The translations under genes and the position numbers were made by a program. A DNA stretch of 7,161 bases. It comes from JAAYZM01 sp964510785 (GTDB taxonomy: Bacteria > Actinomycetota > Actinomycetes > Actinomycetales > Cellulomonadaceae). The notes beneath the pieces were generated by a model. That model worked only from the letters and a program-made list of their open reading frames with translations. It was not told the DNA's origin and ran no database searches. Where the stretch lies: NCBI GenBank assembly GCA_964510785.1, contig CAZECM010000126.1, positions 1 through 7,161 on the forward strand, written 5' to 3'. This document shows positions 1 through 5,582 of the stretch, piece after piece (the first letter of the stretch is position 1; every line of letters starts with the position of its first letter).

Positions 1-1572
1 CGAGTACGTGTGGTTCAACAACGTCGAGACGCGGCCCGGCCAGGGCTACCCCCGCACGTACGAGGACCAGGACCGCTGGGAGGGCGGCTGGACGCTCAAC
101 AAGCGCGGGCGCCTGCAGCTCAAGGCTGGCGGGCGGCTCAAGAACCTCGCCACGATCTTCTCGAGCCCGCGCATGCCCTCGATGGACGACTACTACGAGC
201 CGTGGACGTACGACTACGAGAACCTCACGACCGCGCCGCTCCAGGAGCACACGCCCGTCGCGCGCCCCAAGTCGCTCATCAGCGGCAAGGACATGCAGAT
301 CGGGTGGAGCGCGAACTGGGACGACAACCTCGCGGGCGCCCCGGAGCTCGCGTCGCAGGACCCGATCCTGCGCAAGGTCTCGGACAAGGTGAAGCTCGAG
401 TTCGAGCAGACCTTCATGTTCTACCTGCCGCGCATCTGCGAGCACTGCCTCAACCCCTCGTGCGCGGCGTCGTGCCCCTCGGGCGCGATCTACAAGCGCG
501 AGGAGGACGGCATCGTCCTCGTGGACCAGGACAAGTGCCGCGGTTGGCGCAAGTGCGTGACGGGGTGCCCGTACAAGAAGATCTACTTCAACCACCGCAC
601 GGGCAAGGCCGAGAAGTGCACGTTCTGCTTCCCGCGCATCGAGGTGGGGCTGCCCACGGTGTGCTCGGAGACCTGCGTGGGCCGGCTGCGGTACATCGGC
701 CTCGTGCTCTACGACGAGGACCGGGTGCTCGAGGCCGCCTCGATCGAGGACGAGCACGAGCTGCTGGCCGCCCAGCGCAGCGTCTTCCTCGACCCGTTCG
801 ACCCCGAGGTGCAGCGCGCCGCGGAGCAGGCGGGCATCGCCCGCGACTGGGTCGAGGCGGCCCAGCGCTCGCCGATCTGGAAGCTCATCAACGACTACGA
901 GGTCGCGCTGCCGCTCCACCCGGAGTACCGCACGATGCCGATGGTCTGGTACATCNNNNNNNNNNCTCCCCCGTCTCGGCGACCACGTCGACCACGGGGG
1001 AGGACGGCGAGGACGCCGGGAACCTGTTCGCGGCGATCGACACGTTGCGCATCCCCGTGGAGTACCTCGCCGAGCTCTTCACGGCGGGTGACACCGCACC
1101 GGTGACGGCCGTGCTCAAGCGGCTCGCCGCGATGCGCTCGTACATGCGCGACATCTCGATGGGTCGCGACGGCGACCCGTCGATCCCGGCGTCGGTGGGC
1201 ATGGACGAGGCCACGATGCGTGAGATGTACCGGCTGCTCGCGATCGCGAAGTACGAGGAGCGGTACGTCATCCCGGCCCAGCACGCCGAGCAGGCGCACG
1301 GTCTCGAAGAGCTGGCCACGGAGTGCTCGCTCAACTACGAGGGCGGGCCCGGCATGGGTGGCTCCGGCCCCTTCGGCGAGGGCTCGGGGCCCGGGTTCAG
1401 CGAGCCCGTCGCCGTCGAGAACTTCCACATGCTGCAGCAGCGCCAGACGACGGACACCGTGGCCGACCCCTCCTCGCGCAAGGCGAAGGTCAACCTGCTG
1501 AACTGGGACGGCAAGGGAGTTCCCCCCGGGCTCTTCCCGCCACGGCCTGGCGGCGACGGCGGTGCCTCGTGA
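1..1572 (+). CDS. narH: Respiratory nitrate reductase beta subunit NarH (5'-partial, interrupted by an N gap)
   Basis: NarH is the cytoplasmic iron-sulfur subunit of the membrane-bound nitrate reductase NarGHI and relays electrons from NarI haem to NarG. The reading frame is already open at base 2 (EYVWFNNVETRPGQG), matching NarH from about residue 38. The true start and the first four-Cys cluster therefore lie upstream, and the GTG at base 8 is not the start. Visible cluster ligands are CEHCLNPSC plus a further Cys (codons 437-475), CRGWRKC plus GCPY (536-568), CTFC (617-628) and CSETC (662-676). The Trp in CxxWxxC replaces a fourth Cys, which in NarH is the signature of the [3Fe-4S] centre. 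Then come LHPEYRTMPMVWYI, ten Ns at 956-965, and SPV onward to LRIPVEYL, TAGDT and MREMYRLLAIAKYEERYV, all typical of the NarH C-terminal domain. The two halves are in different frames only because the N run has an arbitrary length. About 519 residues are visible. The stop TGA at 1570-1572 overlaps the narJ start. Identification is very secure. Confidence 0.97.
   Translation, partial: RVRVVQQRRDAARPGLPPHVRGPGPLGGRLDAQQARAPAAQGWRAAQEPRHDLLEPAHALDGRLLRAVDVRLREPHDRAAPGAHARRAPQVAHQRQGHADRVERELGRQPRGRPGARVAGPDPAQGLGQGEARVRADLHVLPAAHLRALPQPLVRGVVPLGRDLQARGGRHRPRGPGQVPRLAQVRDGVPVQEDLLQPPHGQGREVHVLLPAHRGGAAHGVLGDLRGPAAVHRPRALRRGPGARGRLDRGRARAAGRPAQRLPRPVRPRGAARRGAGGHRPRLGRGGPALADLEAHQRLRGRAAAPPGVPHDADGLVHXXXXSPVSATTSTTGEDGEDAGNLFAAIDTLRIPVEYLAELFTAGDTAPVTAVLKRLAAMRSYMRDISMGRDGDPSIPASVGMDEATMREMYRLLAIAKYEERYVIPAQHAEQAHGLEELATECSLNYEGGPGMGGSGPFGEGSGPGFSEPVAVENFHMLQQRQTTDTVADPSSRKAKVNLLNWDGKGVPPGLFPPRPGGDGGAS
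956..965. other. Assembly gap (10 Ns) inside narH
   Basis: Ten consecutive Ns separate the narH codon ATC at 953-955 from in-frame codons that resume with TCC at 967. With ten Ns the 11 bases between them cannot be a whole number of codons, so the run is a placeholder and not a measured length. NarH proteins conserve WYxPPLSP here, so the missing segment is probably 8 bases, which with the C at 966 would encode Pro-Pro-Leu. The gene is most likely intact and should not be annotated as frameshifted. Confidence 0.95.
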
Positions 1573-2261
1573 ACCGGGTCTTCCGGCGCATCGCCGCCCA
1601 GAAGGTGTCCGGGCGCGAGACGGCGCTCACCCACCGGCTCGCCGCGCTGCTCCTCGAGTACCCGTCGACCGAGCTGCTCGCGCTCGCGCCGGCCATCAGG
1701 GAGGCCACGAGCGAGCTGCCCGAACGGCTCGCCGCGCCGCTGCTGCGCGTCGTCGACCACCTCGAGTCCGCCCCGCTCGGTGAGCTCGAGGCGCGCTACG
1801 TCGAGACCTTCGACCTCAAGCGCCGGTGCTCGCCGTTCCTGACCTACTTCGCCTACGGGGACACCCGCAAGCGAGGGGTCGCCCTCGTCGAGTTCAAGCA
1901 GGCGTACCGCGCCGGGGGCTTCGAGGTGGTCGACGACGAGCTGCCGGACCATCTGTCCGTCGTGCTCGAGTTCTGCGCCACGGGCGACGAGGACTGCCAG
2001 GTCGAGGGGATCAAGCTCTTGCTCGGCCATCGGGCCGGTCTCGAGCTGCTCCGGCTCGCGCTGCTCGAGCTCGACTCTCCCTACGCGGGAGCGCTCGTGG
2101 CCGTGTGCGGCACGCTGCCCGACCTCGGGTCAGACGAGCGGTCCGCGATCGCGAAGCTCGCGGCCGAGGGACCTCCCGGCGAGGAGGTCGGCCTCGAGCC
2201 CTTCGCACCCCCGACCTACATGCCCGCATCCGGCCAGTCCGTCGAAGGAGCCCGGCGATGA
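1569..2261 (+). CDS. narJ: Nitrate reductase molybdenum cofactor assembly chaperone NarJ
   Basis: NarJ is a cytoplasmic chaperone that binds apo-NarG, allows molybdenum cofactor and Fe-S insertion, and holds the complex until it docks on NarI. It is not part of the final enzyme. The GTG start at 1569 overlaps the narH stop (GTGA), giving 230 residues, close to the roughly 236 of E. coli NarJ. A start at this overlap fits translational coupling; no strong Shine-Dalgarno is visible upstream, and a later in-frame GTG at 1605 is a weaker alternative. Family hallmarks are LLLEYP (residues 27-32), YVETFDLKRRCSPFLTYF (77-94), YGDTRKRG (96-103) and ELPDHL (124-129), in a largely helical protein. The C-terminal tail (PFAPPTYMPASGQ) is Pro-rich. 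Position between narH and narI agrees with the usual narGHJI order. Confidence 0.96.
   Translation: MNRVFRRIAAQKVSGRETALTHRLAALLLEYPSTELLALAPAIREATSELPERLAAPLLRVVDHLESAPLGELEARYVETFDLKRRCSPFLTYFAYGDTRKRGVALVEFKQAYRAGGFEVVDDELPDHLSVVLEFCATGDEDCQVEGIKLLLGHRAGLELLRLALLELDSPYAGALVAVCGTLPDLGSDERSAIAKLAAEGPPGEEVGLEPFAPPTYMPASGQSVEGARR
2244..2250 (+). promoter_or_regulatory. Ribosome binding site of narI
   Basis: GAAGGAG lies 7 bases before the ATG at 2258 and inside the last codons of narJ. It is a good Shine-Dalgarno match and fixes the narI start at the ATGA overlap. Confidence 0.8.
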
Positions 2262-3052
2262 CCACGACGCTCGACACGTTCCTCTGGGTCGTCTTCCCCT
2301 ACGTGTGCCTCGCCTTCTTCGTGCTCGGGCACGTGTGGCGCTACCGCTACGACAAGTTCGGGTGGACCACGCGTTCCTCGCAGCTCTACGAGAGCCGCCT
2401 GCTGCGCTGGGCGAGCCCGATGTTCCACTTCGGCATCCTGTTCGTGTTCCTCGGGCACGTCATGGGTCTCGGCATCCCGAAGTCGTGGACGGCCGCGGTG
2501 GGCATCACCGACGAGATCTACCACTTCATGGCCATCTCGATCGGTACGGTCGCGGGCGTCTGTACGGTGGTCGGGATGGCCCTGCTCATCTACCGGCGCC
2601 GCACCACGGGCCCGGTGTTCTCCGCGACCACGCGCATGGACAAGTTCATGTACCTCGTCATGGGGGTCGTGATCGCGCTGGGCATGTGGAACACGATCGC
2701 CGGGTCGATCCTCAACCTCGGCGGGCACTACGACTACCGCGACGGGGTCTCCGTGTGGTTCCGCGGCATCTTCCGCTTCGACCTGTACCCCGAGCTCATG
2801 GCGGCCGCGCCGCTGGGCTTCCAGCTCCACGGACTGACGGCGATGTTCCTGTTCGCCCTGTGGCCCTTCACGCGGCTCGTGCACGTGTTCAGCGTGCCGC
2901 TCGGGTACCTGTTCCGCCCGTACATCGTCTACCGCTCGCGCGACAAGCGCCTCGGCTCTCACCCCACGCCCCGTGGCTGGGAGAGCGTCGGCACCACCCC
3001 CCGGGGCCGCACCCCCGGCCCTCGCCCCCCGGGCAAGCAGTCCCGCCGCTGA
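2258..3052 (+). CDS. narI: Nitrate reductase gamma subunit NarI (di-haem cytochrome b)
   Basis: NarI anchors NarGH to the membrane, oxidises menaquinol or ubiquinol on the outer side and passes electrons through two b haems to NarH. ATG at 2258 overlaps the narJ stop (ATGA) and gives 264 residues. About five hydrophobic segments are visible, near residues 6-28, 53-72, 88-112, 127-149 and 186-208. The haem-ligand histidines are recognisable: H57 and H67 in FHFGILFVFLGHVMGLGIP, and H191 and H209 in GFQLHG and RLVHVFSVP. Their 10- and 18-residue spacings equal those of E. coli NarI H56/H66 and H187/H205. GYLFRPYIVYRSR ends the core, followed by a roughly 38-residue Pro/Arg/Gly-rich basic tail, probably cytoplasmic. 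Six bases separate its stop from the stop of the convergent regulator gene. This is a secure call. Confidence 0.97.
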   Translation: MTTTLDTFLWVVFPYVCLAFFVLGHVWRYRYDKFGWTTRSSQLYESRLLRWASPMFHFGILFVFLGHVMGLGIPKSWTAAVGITDEIYHFMAISIGTVAGVCTVVGMALLIYRRRTTGPVFSATTRMDKFMYLVMGVVIALGMWNTIAGSILNLGGHYDYRDGVSVWFRGIFRFDLYPELMAAAPLGFQLHGLTAMFLFALWPFTRLVHVFSVPLGYLFRPYIVYRSRDKRLGSHPTPRGWESVGTTPRGRTPGPRPPGKQSRR

Positions 3053-3062
3053 CCCCGGTCAG
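3049..3062. repeat. Short inverted repeat over the convergent narI/regulator stops
   Basis: CTGACC-CC-GGTCAG is a perfect 6-bp dyad that contains both stop codons (TGA at 3050-3052 on +, TCA at 3059-3061 for the - strand gene). A stem of 5 with a 4-base loop would fold, but there is no T-run on either side, so a role as a terminator is unsupported. Confidence 0.45.
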
Positions 3063-3808
3063 GTCAGGGTGAGGTGGGTCTGGCACAGGCCGGGGGCGAC
3101 GAAGGGGATCAGTTCTGCGCGGGAGCCGGGCGAGACCCGGTCGAGGGTGCCCTGGATGAGCCCCAGGTGCGCCCCGCACACGACCTCGGTGTGCTCGCCC
3201 GCGAGCTCCCGGAAGGGGCAGTGGTGCAGCAGGATCGTCGCGCCGTCCTCCGCGAGCTCCGGGGCGAAGCCCGTGCGCCCGAGCAGCGCCACGACCTCGC
3301 GCGTGGTGGCCGCGGCCTCGATCCGGGTGTCGAGCCCGGCATCCTCACCGGGGGCGGACGGCGGCGGGCCCGTGGGCGAGGTCGGCGGGGCGCCGTCGTC
3401 GGGCATCCCCGGGGAGGCGCCCTCCCAGGCGGCCCACCGCTTGCCGGCCTCGACGGCCTGCCCGCCGGGGTCGCCCCCGAGCGCCTCGAGCTGGGCTGCG
3501 AGTGCCGCCGCGAGCCGGGCATAGGACTCCTCGGGCTCCGGCGCTCCCGTGGCCGTGAAGAGCTCACGGGGGCGCCCCCGTGTGGTGCGGACCTCGGTGC
3601 CGCTCGTGACCTTGCCCTCGCGCAGCAGCACGTCGAGGTGCGCGCGCACGGTGTTGGGGTGCAGCCCGATCTCGCTCGCGATCTCGTCGGTCGACATCGA
3701 GGTGCCGCGCTCGCGCAGGTGGGCCAGGAGGGCCGCTCGGCGAGCCCCCGGGGGCTGGCGCCGAGGCGCGGAGTCACGGGTGATGGGCACAGCTTGAGTT
3801 TTCACCAT
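3059..3808 (-). CDS. SufR-like ArsR-family winged-helix regulator with C-terminal Cys sensor motif
   Basis: This is a DNA-binding regulator of 249 residues. The N-terminal winged helix spans about residues 21-86: EIASEIGLHPNTVRAHLDVL (42-61) is the helix-turn-helix and TRGRPRELF (76-84) the wing. The LHPNTVRxHLxxL pattern is typical of the ArsR-like group (COG2345) that includes the Fe-S regulator SufR. A Pro/Gly/Ala-rich linker (about 129-159) leads to a C-terminal domain with HCPF (C197), VVCGAH (C211, H214) and GLC (C242), i.e. C-x13-C-x30-C. Related proteins use such cysteines to hold a redox- or NO-sensitive cluster, but the ligand here is inferred. I chose ATG at 3808, because the longer frame to 3928 would run into the divergent gene and its extra residues look non-coding. 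No Shine-Dalgarno precedes it, so translation may be leaderless. The start lies inside a 35-bp dyad, suggesting autoregulation. Its target is unproven; the DUF2249 gene and nar are the candidates. Confidence 0.87.
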   Translation of the reverse strand: MVKTQAVPITRDSAPRRQPPGARRAALLAHLRERGTSMSTDEIASEIGLHPNTVRAHLDVLLREGKVTSGTEVRTTRGRPRELFTATGAPEPEESYARLAAALAAQLEALGGDPGGQAVEAGKRWAAWEGASPGMPDDGAPPTSPTGPPPSAPGEDAGLDTRIEAAATTREVVALLGRTGFAPELAEDGATILLHHCPFRELAGEHTEVVCGAHLGLIQGTLDRVSPGSRAELIPFVAPGLCQTHLTLT

Positions 3809-3827
3809 AGCGGGTGTAGAAATCAAG
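3793..3827. promoter_or_regulatory. 35-bp imperfect dyad, candidate operator of the adjacent regulator
   Basis: The left arm reads CTTGAGTTTTCACC (3793-3806) and the right arm GGTGTAGAAATCAAG (3813-3827), around ATAGCG. With one single-base gap, 12 of 15 arm positions pair, including CTTGA/TCAAG at the ends and CACC/GGTG inside. The element is an AT-rich island in very GC-rich DNA, lies in the divergent intergenic region, covers the candidate promoter of the DUF2249 gene and overlaps the regulator's ATG. That is the expected placement of an operator for a dimeric winged-helix repressor. Binding by this regulator is inferred. Confidence 0.6.
3794..3822 (+). promoter_or_regulatory. Candidate sigma-A-type promoter of the DUF2249 gene
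   Basis: TTGAGT (3794-3799) and TAGAAA (3817-3822) are separated by 17 bases; each matches the -35/-10 consensus at 4 of 6 positions. Predicted transcription would begin near 3829, giving a leader of about 60 bases. The hexamers sit in the two arms of the dyad, so a bound protein would occlude RNA polymerase. No equally good promoter was found for the regulator on the - strand. Confidence 0.5.
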
Positions 3828-3879
3828 CGGAACCACCGCAGTGCACCACGACCTGCGCCTCGACCGACCCACACCCACC

Positions 3880-3884
3880 GGGAG
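3880..3884 (+). promoter_or_regulatory. Ribosome binding site of the DUF2249 gene
   Basis: GGGAG lies 6 bases before ATG 3891, a reasonable Shine-Dalgarno that supports this start. Confidence 0.65.
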
Positions 3885-3890
3885 CCCCTG

Positions 3891-4265
3891 ATGAGCGAGA
3901 CCACCACGCAGTCCACGACCGAGACCACGGGCGGCTGCGGCTGCGGCGGATGTGGCTGTGGCGGGGGAGAGGCCTCGGCGTCGAGCGGTGCCGAGACGCT
4001 CCAGATCGTCGCGCCCGCGGCCGACGAGGTCCAGGTGGGCGATCTCGACGTACGCGGGCTGCCGCGCGAGGAGCGTCACTCCCAGACCTTCGGCGCGTTC
4101 GGAGAGCTCGCGCCGGGGGAGAGCTTCGTCCTCGTCAACGACCACGACCCGCTGCCGCTGCGCGCCAAGCTCGAGGCCGTGCACCTCGGCGAGCTCGGCT
4201 GGACCTATCTCGCCTCGGGCCCGAGCCTGTGGCGCATCCAGATCAGCAAGGTCTCCTGCTGCTGA
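3891..4265 (+). CDS. DUF2249 domain protein with terminal Cys clusters
   Basis: This small soluble protein has 124 residues. A Thr/Ser/Glu-rich start is followed by a Cys-Gly cluster, GGCGCGGCGCGGG (residues 14-26, C16, C18, C21, C23), and an Ala/Ser linker. The DUF2249 domain then runs from about residue 51 to 118: LDVRGLPREERHSQTF, LAPGESFVLVNDHDPLPLR, and GPSLWRIQI. The protein ends in SCC (C123, C124). The domain itself has no cysteine, so all six are in the tails. DUF2249 proteins have no settled biochemical function; the family is often found near nitrate, nitrite or NO metabolism genes, and the fold is related to small TusA-like/DUF2249 sulfur-handling proteins. A metal-binding or cluster-carrying role for the tails is inference. 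Divergent from the Cys-containing regulator across 82 bp, it is that regulator's likeliest target. Its stop is 6 bp from the stop of the convergent MFS gene. Confidence 0.88.
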   Translation: MSETTTQSTTETTGGCGCGGCGCGGGEASASSGAETLQIVAPAADEVQVGDLDVRGLPREERHSQTFGAFGELAPGESFVLVNDHDPLPLRAKLEAVHLGELGWTYLASGPSLWRIQISKVSCC

Positions 4266-4276
4266 TCGCGGTCAGC
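4261..4276. repeat. Short inverted repeat over the convergent DUF2249/MFS stops
   Basis: GCTGA-TCGCGG-TCAGC has 5-bp arms that contain the two opposing stop codons (TGA 4263-4265, TCA 4272-4274) around a 6-base loop. Bases 4255-4259 (CCTGC) and 4285-4289 (GCAGG) could extend it as an interrupted outer stem. With no T-run, a bidirectional terminator is only a possibility. Confidence 0.4.
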
Positions 4277-5534
4277 CGTCCTCGGCAGGCGTGACGTCCT
4301 CGACGGGCGTGACGTCCGCCGAGGACAGGTGTCGTAGCTGGCGCCAGATGAGCACGACGAAGACGGCGGAACCCACGAACGCGTACCAGAACGGTGCCGT
4401 GACGCCCCAGCGCTCGGCCAGCAGGCCGCCGACGACGGACCCGACCACGAGCCCCCCGAACACGCCCACGAGGTTGAGGCTGTTGACCCGCCCCTGGAGC
4501 TCGGTCGGCACCACGCGCTGCCGGATCGTCACCGACGTCGTGCCCCACACGAAGGCGTGGGCGCCGAAGAGGAAGAAGATCGGCAGCGCGACGGCGGCCT
4601 GCCGGGTCAGCGCGAGCCCGAGGTGCGTGAGCGTCTCGATGACGAGCCCGATCCGCATGATGTTCGTGAGGCTCACGCGCCGCGTGAGCCAGCCGTAGGC
4701 GACGACGCCCAGGAGCCCGCCCGCGGCTTGCACCGTGGTGATCAGCCCGAAGCCGATCTCACCGAGCCCGAGACGTCGCGTCGCGTAGAGCACGAGCACG
4801 GACCACGCGGCACCGAACGTCAGGTTGAAGATGAAGATCGTCGCGATGAGGGTGCGCACGGCGCCGTGCCGCACGGTCCACCGGAAGCCCTCCGCGATGT
4901 CGTGGCGCATGCGCGTGGGTGCGCGCGTCGCGCGGCCGTGGGGCGGCAGCGTGATCCGTGAGACGAGCATCGCGGCGAGGGCGACGACGACGGCCTGCGC
5001 GGCGAACGGCACCATGACGCCGAGCGTGAACAGGGCGGCCCCGAGGGGCGGCGCCGCGAGCTGGTTGATCGTGACGAACCCCGCCTGCAGGCGGGCGTTG
5101 CCCACCACGAGGTCGTCGCGCGGCACGAGCATCGGCAGGATCGTCCCGGACGTGTTGTCCGCGAACACCTCGGCCGTGCCGAGCAGGAAGAGCGCCCCGA
5201 GCACGCCGAGGATCGAGATCTGGTCGGTGAGCAGGGCGAGGCTCAGCACCGCGAGCACGACGGCGCGGGCGAGGTTGACGACCACCACGATCCGGCGCCG
5301 GTCGAGCCGGTCCGAGAGGGCGCCCGCGAGCAGGCCGAACAGGAGCGGCGGCAACCACTGCACGGTCGCGGCGAGCGCGACGAGCCGGGCGTCCTCGGTG
5401 AGCGAGGCGACGAGCAGCGGCCCGGCGGCGATCGCGATCCCGTCGCCGAGGTTGGACACCCACGAGGAGCCCACGAGCCAGCGGAAGTCCACGCCCAGGC
5501 GGGCGGGGAAGACGGTCTCGAGGATGCGGCTCAC
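4272..5534 (-). CDS. Major facilitator superfamily exporter, EntS-like (MFS_3 type)
   Basis: This is an inner-membrane transporter of 420 residues, the normal size for a 12-helix MFS protein, and hydrophobic throughout. After the N-terminus comes SSWVSNLGDGIAIAAGPLL (23-41), then the cytoplasmic motif-A loop GALSDRLDRRR (71-81), and in the C-terminal half VVPTELQGRVNSL (341-353), which is characteristic of the EntS-like MFS_3 group. This group usually exports small molecules such as drugs or siderophores by proton exchange; the substrate cannot be read from sequence. The GTG start at 5534 is the earliest possible, as an in-frame TAG lies five codons upstream; the Shine-Dalgarno is weak. The C-terminus carries a two-copy six-residue repeat (DVTPVE, DVTPAE; 407-418) in an acidic cytoplasmic tail. 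It lies 48 bp downstream of the GH3 gene on the same strand, so the two may share a transcript. Confidence 0.9.
   Translation of the reverse strand: MSRILETVFPARLGVDFRWLVGSSWVSNLGDGIAIAAGPLLVASLTEDARLVALAATVQWLPPLLFGLLAGALSDRLDRRRIVVVVNLARAVVLAVLSLALLTDQISILGVLGALFLLGTAEVFADNTSGTILPMLVPRDDLVVGNARLQAGFVTINQLAAPPLGAALFTLGVMVPFAAQAVVVALAAMLVSRITLPPHGRATRAPTRMRHDIAEGFRWTVRHGAVRTLIATIFIFNLTFGAAWSVLVLYATRRLGLGEIGFGLITTVQAAGGLLGVVAYGWLTRRVSLTNIMRIGLVIETLTHLGLALTRQAAVALPIFFLFGAHAFVWGTTSVTIRQRVVPTELQGRVNSLNLVGVFGGLVVGSVVGGLLAERWGVTAPFWYAFVGSAVFVVLIWRQLRHLSSADVTPVEDVTPAEDG
4288..4317. repeat. Two-copy 18-bp-period direct repeat in the MFS gene 3' end
   Basis: GGCGTGACGTCC occurs at 4288-4299 and again at 4306-4317, a period of 18 bp that keeps the frame and encodes DVTPVE/DVTPAE in the C-terminal tail. 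It probably arose by slippage. Confidence 0.7.
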
Positions 5535-5582
5535 GAGGACGGGACTCTACCCCGCGCCCTCGTGGCCGCCACGCGAATACCG

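Noticed and set aside
10..955. Open + strand frame 1 running from base 10 into the N gap and joined to the narH 3' half
   Set aside because: Up to the gap it is an Arg/Pro/Ala-rich shadow of narH; only the part after 966 is real coding sequence, and it belongs to narH.
1335..2962. Long - strand open frames opposite narJ and narI (1335-2030 and 2216-2962)
   Set aside because: Their translations are low-complexity and charged with no family motif, as expected opposite high-GC genes; the + strand holds unmistakable NarJ and NarI.
3794..3826. FNR-type box from TTGAG and ATCAA
   Set aside because: The half-sites are far more than 4 bases apart, so they do not form TTGAT-N4-ATCAA; they are better explained as the outer ends of the 35-bp dyad.
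3809..3928. Longer regulator start at 3928 on the - strand
   Set aside because: It would overlap the start of the DUF2249 gene and its Shine-Dalgarno, and the added residues resemble no regulator N-terminus.
3074..4294. 406-codon + strand open frame across the regulator and DUF2249 genes
   Set aside because: Its product is an Arg/Gly/Ala-rich shadow, and it overlaps two genes with recognisable domains in other frames.
5561..5573. CGTGG-CCG-CCACG hairpin as a terminator between the GH3 and MFS genes
   Set aside because: The stem is five pairs with a 3-base loop and no T-run on the - strand; too weak in DNA this GC-rich.
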